From Akkermansiaceae bacterium (GTDB lineage Bacteria > Verrucomicrobiota > Verrucomicrobiia > Verrucomicrobiales > Akkermansiaceae), in assembly GCA_023300065.1 (NCBI GenBank), contig JALZWJ010000339.1, forward strand, positions 1 through 7,586: a DNA stretch of 7,586 nucleotides, in the 5' to 3' direction. The first letter of the stretch is position 1; the number at the start of each line of letters is the position of its first letter. The translations under genes were made by a program, and so were the position numbers. A model generated the notes under the pieces. The model saw nothing but the letters and a program-made list of their open reading frames with translations, was not told where the DNA came from and did no database searches. This document shows positions 1 through 6,452 of the stretch, piece by piece.

Positions 1-1512
1 GAAGCCCTCGGAAAATGGGAATCTGCTTGGGAGCCCCAATCCCGCAGTCTCTCGCCCGTCGCGCTCCTCGAATGGCGCGAGGATTGGGAGAAGCTCTGTG
101 AGGTAATCACCGAAGAAGAGGCGCTCGACCTCGCGCTTGTGACCCTGCAGAAAAAAGAAAAAGCCCTCCTCGCTGACCTCGGTGGAGATGATTTTTCAAA
201 ACTCCATCGTTCACTCAAAACCGCCTTAAATCAAGCGAACCAAGAGCAAGGCGAACGGAACTTGATCCAAAAACAGGTCTCGAAAAATGAGATCGAACAA
301 GAGCAACTTACGCAGGAAGCAAAGACGCTGGAAAAGGAACTCGCCGCGGCAAAGAAGACGTGGGCCAAGGTGTGCCAGAGCACGCAAATCTCGCCAGACC
401 TACCGCCCAAAGCAGCGGTAGAGTCCCTCAACGAGCGGGCCCGTCTTCACAAAATCGCCGTCGACTTTCAATCACGCCGCGCCGCGGTCGAAGGTTATCA
501 GAAGCTGCTAAAGTCTCTTGGTGATCGTTTTAAAGTCGAGGCCTCAGAGCCCGCGCTGACCGCTCTCCATGATCAGGCGCTGACCGATCAAGGCCGCGCG
601 AACACTCTGCAAGGTCAGCTAGATCAGTTCCGCGAATCCTTTCCCAAAACACAATTCGCGCACGAGGCAGATGTCGCGGCCTTGCGGGTTTTGGCCGAGC
701 AAGCGGACACTGATAACTTTGAGCCTGTCATTCACCAACTTGAAACCCGGACCGCACTCCTCACTCGTTTAGAGGATCAAAAGGCTGCTTTGCAAAATCT
801 CGCCGGGGCCACTCCTCTCCCTGATTTTTTGGAGACGCTGGAAGGAGAAGATGCCGAGGCGCTCACTGAAGAAAAGGTGACCCTCGATCAAGACGAAGAG
901 AATCTCCAGCAAGAGCGCGATCTTGCGAAAGGTCGCCTCGATGGCCACCTGCGCCGTGAGGGGGAGCTGATGCAGAGTAATGACCTCGCCGCGGCACATA
1001 AGCAGGCCTCGGCCGATGCCCTCGCCTCCGTCGTGGCAGATGCCGAGCGCTTCCGCCAGCTCCACTACGCCATCGATTTTTTGAAGCAACAGGTCGATGA
1101 TTACCGCAAAAAAACGCAGGGCCCAATGGTCGAAAAAACGTCATCATTTTTTAATGCCCTCACCTCGGGAGCCTTCGAGCGCGTGGCGGCCCAGCTGGAT
1201 GAAAAGAATCACCCCCAACTCATCGCAATCCGCGCAGGAGGGGAGGCCGTCAGCACCAGTGGTCTCTCAGAAGGAACCGCCGATCAACTTTACCTCGCCC
1301 TCCGCCTCGCTGCGATTTCACTGCATTTGGAGAATCACCCACCCATCCCACTCATCTTGGATGATCTCCTCATGACCTTTGATGATGAGCGGACCAAGGC
1401 CCTCATCCCAGTCCTCCAAGAACTCAGCAAACAGACCCAGGTTCTCATTTTTAGCCACCACGCGCACTTGGAGGACTTGGTCGGAAAATCAGTGACGACT
1501 CACCGTCTCTAA
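1..1512 (+). CDS. SMC/YhaN-like coiled-coil ATPase, C-terminal part (5' end outside window)
   Basis: The frame is open from the first base to a TAA at 1510-1512, giving 503 residues of a longer protein. A GTG at 139 is internal, because the 46 codons before it read as the same kind of charged, helical protein. Residues about 45-125 and 200-370 are rich in Glu, Lys, Gln and Leu and look like coiled coil. The C-terminal ABC-type ATPase lobe is clear: a signature motif GLSEGTADQLYLALRLA from residue 421, a Walker B strand PLILDD ending at D454-D455, a following FDDER stretch, and the switch histidine in IFSHH (H486). The Walker A lobe must lie before the window. No CxxC zinc hook occurs in this part. 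Proteins with this layout (YhaN/AAA_27, related to SbcC and Rad50) often pair with a YhaO/SbcD-type nuclease and act in DNA repair; that role and partner are inferred. Codon choice is C-ending (ctc, gcc, atc), unlike the next genes. Confidence 0.88.
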   Translation, partial: EALGKWESAWEPQSRSLSPVALLEWREDWEKLCEVITEEEALDLALVTLQKKEKALLADLGGDDFSKLHRSLKTALNQANQEQGERNLIQKQVSKNEIEQEQLTQEAKTLEKELAAAKKTWAKVCQSTQISPDLPPKAAVESLNERARLHKIAVDFQSRRAAVEGYQKLLKSLGDRFKVEASEPALTALHDQALTDQGRANTLQGQLDQFRESFPKTQFAHEADVAALRVLAEQADTDNFEPVIHQLETRTALLTRLEDQKAALQNLAGATPLPDFLETLEGEDAEALTEEKVTLDQDEENLQQERDLAKGRLDGHLRREGELMQSNDLAAAHKQASADALASVVADAERFRQLHYAIDFLKQQVDDYRKKTQGPMVEKTSSFFNALTSGAFERVAAQLDEKNHPQLIAIRAGGEAVSTSGLSEGTADQLYLALRLAAISLHLENHPPIPLILDDLLMTFDDERTKALIPVLQELSKQTQVLIFSHHAHLEDLVGKSVTTHRL

Positions 1513-1599
1513 ATCGGCCGTGCGGTCAAGCCGGCGCTACGGCACTAAAGAAACTCATCAGGGCTTGGCTCTTACTGAATTCGGCCTCATCCTCTGGGG

Positions 1600-3477
1600 G
1601 TGAGTCTTCTTGCTTATCTTGCCTTCCTTTTGCTTCTTGGTGTCGTGGCTCAATGGTCAGCGTGGCGGTTGAAGTTACCTTCCATTCTGTTACTCCTGAT
1701 TTTTGGTTTTGCGCTTTCGCATGTCACGGGGACTAGGATTGATAATTACCTAGCGAATGAGGCTTCTCTTTTGAGTTTGGTGGGGTTCTTTGTGGCGATC
1801 ATTCTCTTCGAGGGTGGTTTAACGTTGAAGTTTTCTGAGCTGAAGGAGGCGGGGACACCGGTTTTGAAGTTGTGCACGACGGCGGTCGCGATCGCCTTTG
1901 GCCTCACGGCGGTGGCGGCACGATTCACGCTGGGGTATGAGTGGCCGATTTGTGCGCTTCTGGGCGCGATCTTAGTGGTGACGGGGCCTACGGTGGTGGC
2001 TCCTCTGTTGCGCCTGATTAAGCCGAGGCGGAAGATGGCCTCGATCGTGAAGTGGGAGGGGATTGTGGTGGATCCGATCGGTGCGGTTTTGGCGGTTTTG
2101 GTGTTTTTGACAATCCAGAGTGGTGGCTTAGGGCAGGGCTGGGGTGACTTGGTGATGGCCTTGGTGAAGACTTTGGTGATCGGGGTGGGCTTTGGCTGGG
2201 GCTTGGCGAGGGTGACGCAGTATTTGATGGCGAAGCATCTGATTCCGGACTTCCTCGAGACGATGTTTTTTCTGGCCTTGGTGGGAGTGGGTTTTGCGGC
2301 CTCGAACGCACTGCAGCATGAGTCGGGTCTCCTTACGGTGACTGTTTTAGGAATCGCGCTGGCGAATCAGGACCGGGTTTCGGTAAGGCATATTTTGGAG
2401 TTTAAGGAGAACCTACGGGTCCTGATTATTTCGCTTCTTTTCCTGATGCTTTCGGGGCGGATAGGGATCGATGCGCTAGCGGCGGTCTGGGTGAAGGGGC
2501 TCTATTTTGTGGCGGCGCTGATTATCGTGGTGCGTCCGGTGTCGGTGTTTGTGGCGAATTGGGGCTCTAACCGGACGACGTTTAAGGAGCGGCTTTTCCT
2601 GGCGTTATTGGCTCCCCGGGGAATCGTGGCGGCGGCGGTGACATCGGTCTTTGCGCTGGAGTTAACGCATACGAAGGGGCTGCCGCCGGTCTTTGCAGAG
2701 CAGGCGGCGGAGTTGGTGCCATTGGTGTTTATTGTGATTTTGGGGACGGTGACGTTTTACGGTCTGCTGGCGGCGCCTTTGGCGCGGAAGTTGGGGCTCT
2801 CTGATTCGAATCCAAGTGGGATTCTCTTTGCGGGCTGTGATCCGTGGACGCGGGTGGTGGCAAAGGGTCTGATGAAAGAGGGCCATCATGTGATGTTATT
2901 AGACACTCGTTATGAGAATGTCGCTGCGGCAAGGATCGACGGCTTGATGGCGGTGCGGGCGAACATTCTCTCGGAGTATGCCGAGGAGGAGATTGATTTC
3001 GCAGGGCTAGGGCACTTGATCGCGGCGACTCCGAACAATGAGGTGAACTCACTGGCGGCGCGGGAATTCCAACACCATTTTGGGAAGGCCAATGTGTGGC
3101 AGTTGACTCCGCCGGATGTGAGCGCGCATCACCAAAAGGCGGTGGCGGGGCATATGCGGGGGCGGTTTTGCTTCCTGGGTGGCGCGCGCTTTGGCGATCT
3201 GGCCTCGCAAGTGGGCCGGGGGGCGACCATGAAAAAGACCTTGTTGACGGAGGTTTTCACATTGGATGATTTCAAGAATACTCATGGTGAGAACGCGATC
3301 ATTCTTTTCACGGAAACCGAGGAGGGGGTGCTGACGCCGGTGCTGTCTGATGTGGAGGGGATCGAGGGGCCAGTGGCGATTCATTCGTTGGTGATCGAGA
3401 AGGATAACGTGGAGATGAAGGCGCTAAAGAAGAAGGAAGCGGCGGAGGCGAAGGGCGAATCTGAAAGCACGAAATAA
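1600..3477 (+). CDS. CPA-type cation:proton antiporter with C-terminal TrkA-N-like domain
   Basis: A 625-residue inner-membrane protein that probably exchanges Na+ or K+ for H+. About 12-13 hydrophobic segments fill residues 2-395. CPA1-like marks are FEGGLTL (F70-L74 core), TGPTVVAPLLR (from T128) and WEGIVVDPIG (W152-G161), where E153 and D158 sit where the family's exchange-site acids are expected. Residues about 407-520 form a cytosolic Rossmann-like fold of the TrkA-N kind, with GILFAGCDPW in place of a clean GxGxxG and an acidic D435 at the end of the second strand. The tail (about 520-625) ends in a lysine/glutamate-rich stretch. The GTG start at 1600 is chosen because an in-frame TGA lies at 1576-1578 and the protein begins directly with its first membrane helix. 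No good Shine-Dalgarno precedes it, so a nearby non-ATG codon (CTG 1594) cannot be excluded. The stop overlaps the next gene. The transported ion cannot be told from sequence. Confidence 0.9.
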   Translation: MSLLAYLAFLLLLGVVAQWSAWRLKLPSILLLLIFGFALSHVTGTRIDNYLANEASLLSLVGFFVAIILFEGGLTLKFSELKEAGTPVLKLCTTAVAIAFGLTAVAARFTLGYEWPICALLGAILVVTGPTVVAPLLRLIKPRRKMASIVKWEGIVVDPIGAVLAVLVFLTIQSGGLGQGWGDLVMALVKTLVIGVGFGWGLARVTQYLMAKHLIPDFLETMFFLALVGVGFAASNALQHESGLLTVTVLGIALANQDRVSVRHILEFKENLRVLIISLLFLMLSGRIGIDALAAVWVKGLYFVAALIIVVRPVSVFVANWGSNRTTFKERLFLALLAPRGIVAAAVTSVFALELTHTKGLPPVFAEQAAELVPLVFIVILGTVTFYGLLAAPLARKLGLSDSNPSGILFAGCDPWTRVVAKGLMKEGHHVMLLDTRYENVAAARIDGLMAVRANILSEYAEEEIDFAGLGHLIAATPNNEVNSLAAREFQHHFGKANVWQLTPPDVSAHHQKAVAGHMRGRFCFLGGARFGDLASQVGRGATMKKTLLTEVFTLDDFKNTHGENAIILFTETEEGVLTPVLSDVEGIEGPVAIHSLVIEKDNVEMKALKKKEAAEAKGESESTK

Positions 3478-4208
3478 TGTCTGCTTACACAGGATTTGAA
3501 GCTCTCTGGCACGATCTCTTTTGGGAGGCGGAAGAGGCACCGAGTGAGGTGCTGTTGATCGATGAATTTTTACAGAAGAAGGATGGGCGCTCGCTTTATG
3601 TGGGGTCTGGGTCTGGGCGGCTCTTGGGGCCGTTGGCGGAGGCGGGGCATGAGTTAGTGGGCTTGGAGATTTCTCCAGAGATGGTGGCACTTTCACGGGA
3701 AAAATTTCCGAAGGTGAAGGTGAGCGAGGAGAGCTGGCAGAAGCATGAAGGGAACTATGCTTCAATCGTGATCCCAGCTTTTACTTTTCAGCTTTTCGAG
3801 GACCCGCAGCGGCAGCTGCAACGGTTGAGGGAACAGACGGATCACCTTTATCTGACTTTGTTTTTCCCATGGGCGGAACTCTCGGGGGATTTGCCGAGCA
3901 ATGAGTGGTATTTTGATCGGTCGATTTCTCTCCCGAGTGGTGAGACGGGAGAGTTAGAAACGCGGCATAAGATTAAGGAGCAGGCGGGGAGCTTAGTGAG
4001 GAAGCATCGTTACGTGATGAAGGATGCGGCGGGGGAGATTGTGAAGAAGGAAGAGACGGTGCAGCGGATGCGTTTTTTTACGGATGTGGCGCTGAAAAAT
4101 CTGCTTAAAAAGACGGGATGGGAGATTGAGAAGGAGGTTCTTAATCTGGGGGATGGGGAGGAAGATGATTTGGTTTATGTGTGCACATTTTATTTGCGGG
4201 GGATGTGA
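3477..4208 (+). CDS. class I SAM-dependent methyltransferase
   Basis: A 243-residue soluble protein. Motif I is LYVGSGSGRLLGPLA (residues 40-54), a glycine-rich SAM-binding loop. It is followed by the acidic strand end VGLEISPEMV with E64, the position that usually contacts the ribose hydroxyls. A strand-turn IVIPAFTFQLFED (about residues 97-109) matches the motif IV region, where substrate specificity often lies. The C-terminal half has paired beta strands with YVMKDAAGEIVKKEE and a final YVCTFYLRG strand, typical of small-molecule methyltransferases. The ATG shares its A with the antiporter stop (TAATG), so translation is very likely coupled. Purine-rich sequence (ggcggaggcgaagg) lies about 20 bases upstream, too far for an ideal ribosome site, which also favours coupling. 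The substrate is unknown, and no neighbouring biosynthetic pathway points to one. Confidence 0.85.
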   Translation: MSAYTGFEALWHDLFWEAEEAPSEVLLIDEFLQKKDGRSLYVGSGSGRLLGPLAEAGHELVGLEISPEMVALSREKFPKVKVSEESWQKHEGNYASIVIPAFTFQLFEDPQRQLQRLREQTDHLYLTLFFPWAELSGDLPSNEWYFDRSISLPSGETGELETRHKIKEQAGSLVRKHRYVMKDAAGEIVKKEETVQRMRFFTDVALKNLLKKTGWEIEKEVLNLGDGEEDDLVYVCTFYLRGM

Positions 4209-4278
4209 GGGGGCGTGGTTGCGGGCTTTGGCTCTGGGCGGGCCGCCCGTGCTCCATATTGGGGCGCGGTGGGAAGTG

Positions 4279-4292
4279 AGATAGTTCTATCT
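4279..4292. repeat. short hyphenated palindrome in the spacer before the DUF1611 gene
   Basis: AGATAG, two bases (TT), then CTATCT: a six-base perfect inverted repeat lying 105-118 bases before the ATG at 4397. It sits in the 188-base gap between the methyltransferase and the DUF1611 gene, so it could be an operator half-site pair. I see no convincing -35/-10 pair beside it, and a 12-base match can occur by chance, so the regulatory role is only a suggestion. Confidence 0.3.
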
Positions 4293-4387
4293 TTGCTCGG
4301 GATCTGGAGTAAAAGACATCGCTACTGTTGAACATCCTCCGTTGTTGGCGGATCTGATTTGGTGGCACGATCCAATACTTTGCTTGC

Positions 4388-4391
4388 GGAG
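4388..4391 (+). promoter_or_regulatory. ribosome binding site of the DUF1611 gene
   Basis: GGAG five bases before the ATG at 4397. It is the only clear Shine-Dalgarno of good spacing in the window and supports this start over later ATG codons. Confidence 0.6.
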
Positions 4392-4396
4392 TTAGT

Positions 4397-5584
4397 ATGC
4401 CTAAGAAACAAGAATCCCCACCGACCTCCATTTTCTCTGATGATTTTGGGACGCCTTCTGCTCCTCCTGTGGCTCCGAGCCGGGTGGTTGAGCCTTTGCC
4501 TAAGCTGAATCAAGTTCCTCGGAAGACGGCGCTTGTTTATTGTGAGGGTCATTTTGGTGAGGGTGCGGGGAAGGCTGCGAATGGGCTGGCGCGGCATTCT
4601 GAGAAGTATGAGATTTTATCCATCATCGATAGCGACCGTGCAGGGCGGGATGCGGGGGAGGTGCTGGATGGCGAGGCGAGCGGGATCAAGGTTTACCAAG
4701 ATTTGGATGAGGCGTTGATGTATGCTGGGGAGGTGCCTGATTCTTTTATTTTTGGGATGTCGGCGGCGGGCGGGCAGCTCTCGTTTGCGGACCGGCAGGT
4801 TGTTTTAAAAGCGATCGATCATGGCATGAATATTGTGAATGGCCTTCATGAATTTCTGAATGATGATCCGCAATTTTCGGCGGCTTGTGAGAAGGCAAAG
4901 GTGATGATTCATGATGTACGGCGTCCGCGCGAGATGGAAGATCTGCGGGTGTGGAATGGTGAGATCACGAAGGTGAATTGCCCGAGGATTGCAGTTTTGG
5001 GGACGGATTGTGGGGATGGTAAATTGACGACGGCGACTGTCTTGACACAGGCACTGCGAGAGAAGGGGATCAATGCGGTGATGGTGGGGACGAGTGAGGT
5101 GAGCTTGATGAAAGGGACGCGTTATGGTGTGGCGTTGGATTCACTTCCCGCGCAATTTTGTGCAGGGGAGGTGGAGGGAATGGTGATGGAGGCTTTTGAT
5201 GATCTGGATCCAGAGGTGATCGTGATCGAGGGGCAAGGCGCGCTGGGCCACCCGGCTGATGCGATGTCGAGTTTCATCCTCCGCGGAAGTTGCCCGCAGG
5301 CGGTGATTTTACAGCACGCTCCGGGGCGGGAGCATCGTTTTGGTTTTGATCAGATCCCGATGCCAGATCCGGGCGCTGAGATTCAGTTGATTGAGGCTTT
5401 TGCGGAGACGAGAGTGATCGGGCTGGCGCTGAGTCATGAGGAGATGGGTGACGATGAGATGGCTTCTGCGATCACGGCATGCGAGGAGGAGTTTAACCTT
5501 CCTGTGACGGATGCGCTGGGCGATTCGCCGGAGCGGTTGGTGGAGATGGTGCTGGCGGCTTTCCCTAAGATGGGGGGAGTGTAG
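4397..5584 (+). CDS. DUF1611 family protein (DgcN-like, P-loop type)
   Basis: A 395-residue cytosolic protein. Residues 1-41 are rich in Pro and Ser and look disordered. From about K43 comes the DUF1611 N-terminal Rossmann-like domain (KTALVYCEGHFGEG), followed by the family's GLHEFLNDDP and IHDVRRPR stretches. The C-terminal P-loop-like domain starts near residue 197: GTDCGDGKLTT (202-212) is the phosphate loop, with K209, and VIVIEGQGALGHP (274-286) takes the Walker B place, with E278. Family members are usually about 330-350 residues, so the N-terminal tail is extra. Some relatives (DgcN) are reported to N-acetylate D-glutamate in D-glutamate breakdown, and the family often sits beside an enolase-type epimerase or the dehydrogenase DgcA. 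No such partner is visible in this window, so I give the family only, not the reaction. The GGAG site at 4388 sets the start. Confidence 0.85.
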   Translation: MPKKQESPPTSIFSDDFGTPSAPPVAPSRVVEPLPKLNQVPRKTALVYCEGHFGEGAGKAANGLARHSEKYEILSIIDSDRAGRDAGEVLDGEASGIKVYQDLDEALMYAGEVPDSFIFGMSAAGGQLSFADRQVVLKAIDHGMNIVNGLHEFLNDDPQFSAACEKAKVMIHDVRRPREMEDLRVWNGEITKVNCPRIAVLGTDCGDGKLTTATVLTQALREKGINAVMVGTSEVSLMKGTRYGVALDSLPAQFCAGEVEGMVMEAFDDLDPEVIVIEGQGALGHPADAMSSFILRGSCPQAVILQHAPGREHRFGFDQIPMPDPGAEIQLIEAFAETRVIGLALSHEEMGDDEMASAITACEEEFNLPVTDALGDSPERLVEMVLAAFPKMGGV

Positions 5585-5618
5585 CTTTTGTGGGTTAAGG
5601 TGTTTTTTTAATTTTGAT

Positions 5619-5987
5619 ATGAATAGGATTCGTCATTTTTTCGAGGGAATCATTACGCGATTTCGAGGGGAGAGCTCTCTGGAATTTGGGATGAGTGAAG
5701 AGGCTGGGGAGCGCTCGGCGGCTCCGAAGTCGGGGCAGGAGGCTCATGCGAGGCTCTATGAAATTTTGCAGCAGGTGAGTGCGATTAAGGAGGTGGGGCG
5801 TGAGGACTTTGTGTGTGGTTGGAATGCGATCGCTTACATCGCGCCGTCTTTGGCCCCTGATGAAGCTGAGATGGAGGATGGTGGGTGGCCGGTGGCGTGG
5901 GTCCCGGTGGCGGTGGAAGCGTGCCGGCGTTTTAAGCTAAAGGAGCTGACGAAGGAGGAGTTTCACGCGAGCTCGGTACGTTCTTGA
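5619..5987 (+). CDS. small hypothetical protein
   Basis: I do not recognise this 122-residue protein. It begins MNRIRHFFEGIITRFRG, a short basic, amphipathic stretch, continues with a polar linker (residues about 19-45), then a helical and aromatic part (HARLYEILQQVSAIK; CGWNAIAYIAPSLAPD; GGWPVAWVPVAVEACRRF) and a charged end. It has no signal peptide, full membrane helix or known catalytic motif. The frame stays open upstream into the DUF1611 gene, but codons before 5619 would only read that gene out of frame, so the first sensible start is ATG 5619. There is no Shine-Dalgarno before it. ATG 5691 (residue 25), with GGAA six bases upstream, is a real alternative and would give 98 residues. 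It starts 34 bases after the DUF1611 stop, so co-transcription is likely. The G-rich codon style matches its neighbours, which supports a real gene. Confidence 0.6.
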   Translation: MNRIRHFFEGIITRFRGESSLEFGMSEEAGERSAAPKSGQEAHARLYEILQQVSAIKEVGREDFVCGWNAIAYIAPSLAPDEAEMEDGGWPVAWVPVAVEACRRFKLKELTKEEFHASSVRS

Positions 5988-6022
5988 GAAGGGCGGGGTG
6001 GCGAGCCGAGAGATGAGGGCAC

Positions 6023-6054
6023 AAAAAAAGGCAAAGCACGTGTGGTGCCTTGCC
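6023..6054 (-). terminator. intrinsic terminator of the RRM gene
   Basis: On the minus strand a ten-base-pair stem with one mismatch (GGCAAGGCAC / GTGCTTTGCC, five-base loop) is followed directly by seven T. It begins 27 bases after the RRM stop codon. The + strand side has no T tract after the stem, so it should not stop transcription coming from the small gene ending at 5987; the two genes are convergent. Confidence 0.88.
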
Positions 6055-6080
6055 CTTGATAAAATCCGCTGGGGGGTGGA

Positions 6081-6347
6081 TTAGAAGCGACCACCGCCGC
6101 GCTCTTCGCGTGGCTTGGCTTCGTTAACCTTAAGGTTGCGGCCGTCGAGTTCCTTGCCGTCAGCGCCTTGGATGGCGTCTTCCATGGCGGACTTAGAGTC
6201 CATAGTCACGAAGGCAAAGCCACGTGGGCGGCCGGTCTCGCGATCCTGGGGAAGGTGGGTGTCGGTTACGGAACCATACTGGGAAAAGAAGGACTCGAGT
6301 TCTTCCTTTGTCGTGTTGAACGACAGATTGCCTACATACATTTTCAT
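6081..6347 (-). CDS. single-RRM RNA-binding protein
   Basis: An 88-residue protein made almost wholly of one RNA recognition motif. RNP2 is MYVGNL (residues 3-8) and RNP1 is RGFAFVTM (42-49), with the aromatic residues Y4, F44 and F46 that stack on RNA bases. A short tail EERGGGRF closes it, a much reduced form of the Gly/Arg-rich tail of cyanobacterial Rbp and plant GRP proteins. Such bacterial proteins bind single-stranded RNA, often as cold or stress RNA chaperones; that role is inferred. There is no obvious Shine-Dalgarno before ATG 6347; a second ATG at 6341 (residue 3) would start directly at RNP2. Codons are well chosen (aac, ttc, acc), hinting at good expression. It has its own strong terminator and a 105-base leader, so it probably forms its own transcript. 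Confidence 0.95.
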   Translation of the reverse strand: MKMYVGNLSFNTTKEELESFFSQYGSVTDTHLPQDRETGRPRGFAFVTMDSKSAMEDAIQGADGKELDGRNLKVNEAKPREERGGGRF

Positions 6348-6452
6348 CTTAATAAAAGTAGCTCGTGCAGTGAGTCGCTAGCCTTAAGGGCTAACGGAGA
6401 CACGAACCAGCCCAAGCGCTTAGTCTATGCGAAGATGGGATACCATGATTTT
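6348..6452 (-). promoter_or_regulatory. leader/intergenic region of the RRM gene with possible competing hairpins
   Basis: In the 105 bases between the peroxidase stop and the RRM start, read on the minus strand, TTAGCCC (6388-6394) can pair either with upstream GGGCT (6409-6413) or with downstream GGCTA (6379-6383, loop of five). An AAGCGCTT palindrome lies at 6414-6421. The stems are only five base pairs. I cannot name a promoter with confidence here, and no terminator follows the peroxidase gene in this gap. It may hold the promoter and untranslated leader of the RRM gene. Confidence 0.35.

Noticed and set aside
769..1147. Minus-strand frames inside the ATPase gene (769-1089 and 863-1147)
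   Set aside because: They lie opposite the coiled-coil part of a clear ATPase and show no motifs of their own.
1516..1545. Hairpin-like GCCGT...ACGGC after the ATPase gene as a terminator
   Set aside because: Loose pairing with a bulge, and no T tract follows on either strand.
1513..1599. Replication origin in the gap at the skew switch
   Set aside because: No DnaA boxes and no AT-rich unwinding stretch in 87 bases; the skew flip alone does not support calling an origin here.
2018..2311. Long minus-strand frames inside the antiporter gene (also 2128-2319, 2662-2889, 2729-3052, 3049-3384)
   Set aside because: They are Pro-, Ser-, His- and Arg-rich low-quality translations, opposite a G-rich coding strand that rarely makes stops in antisense. 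No domain is visible, and the antiporter frame explains the DNA.
3424..3765. 113-codon minus-strand frame across the antiporter/methyltransferase junction
   Set aside because: Pro/Ser-rich shadow of two well-supported genes on the other strand.
4235..4255. GC-rich hairpin GGGCG-GGC-CGCCC after the methyltransferase as a terminator
   Set aside because: The stem has only five base pairs and no T tract follows.
4363..4383. Sigma-54-like sequence TGGCACG followed by TTGC before the DUF1611 gene
   Set aside because: The GG and GC elements are about 18 bases apart rather than the required 12, so it cannot be a -24/-12 promoter.
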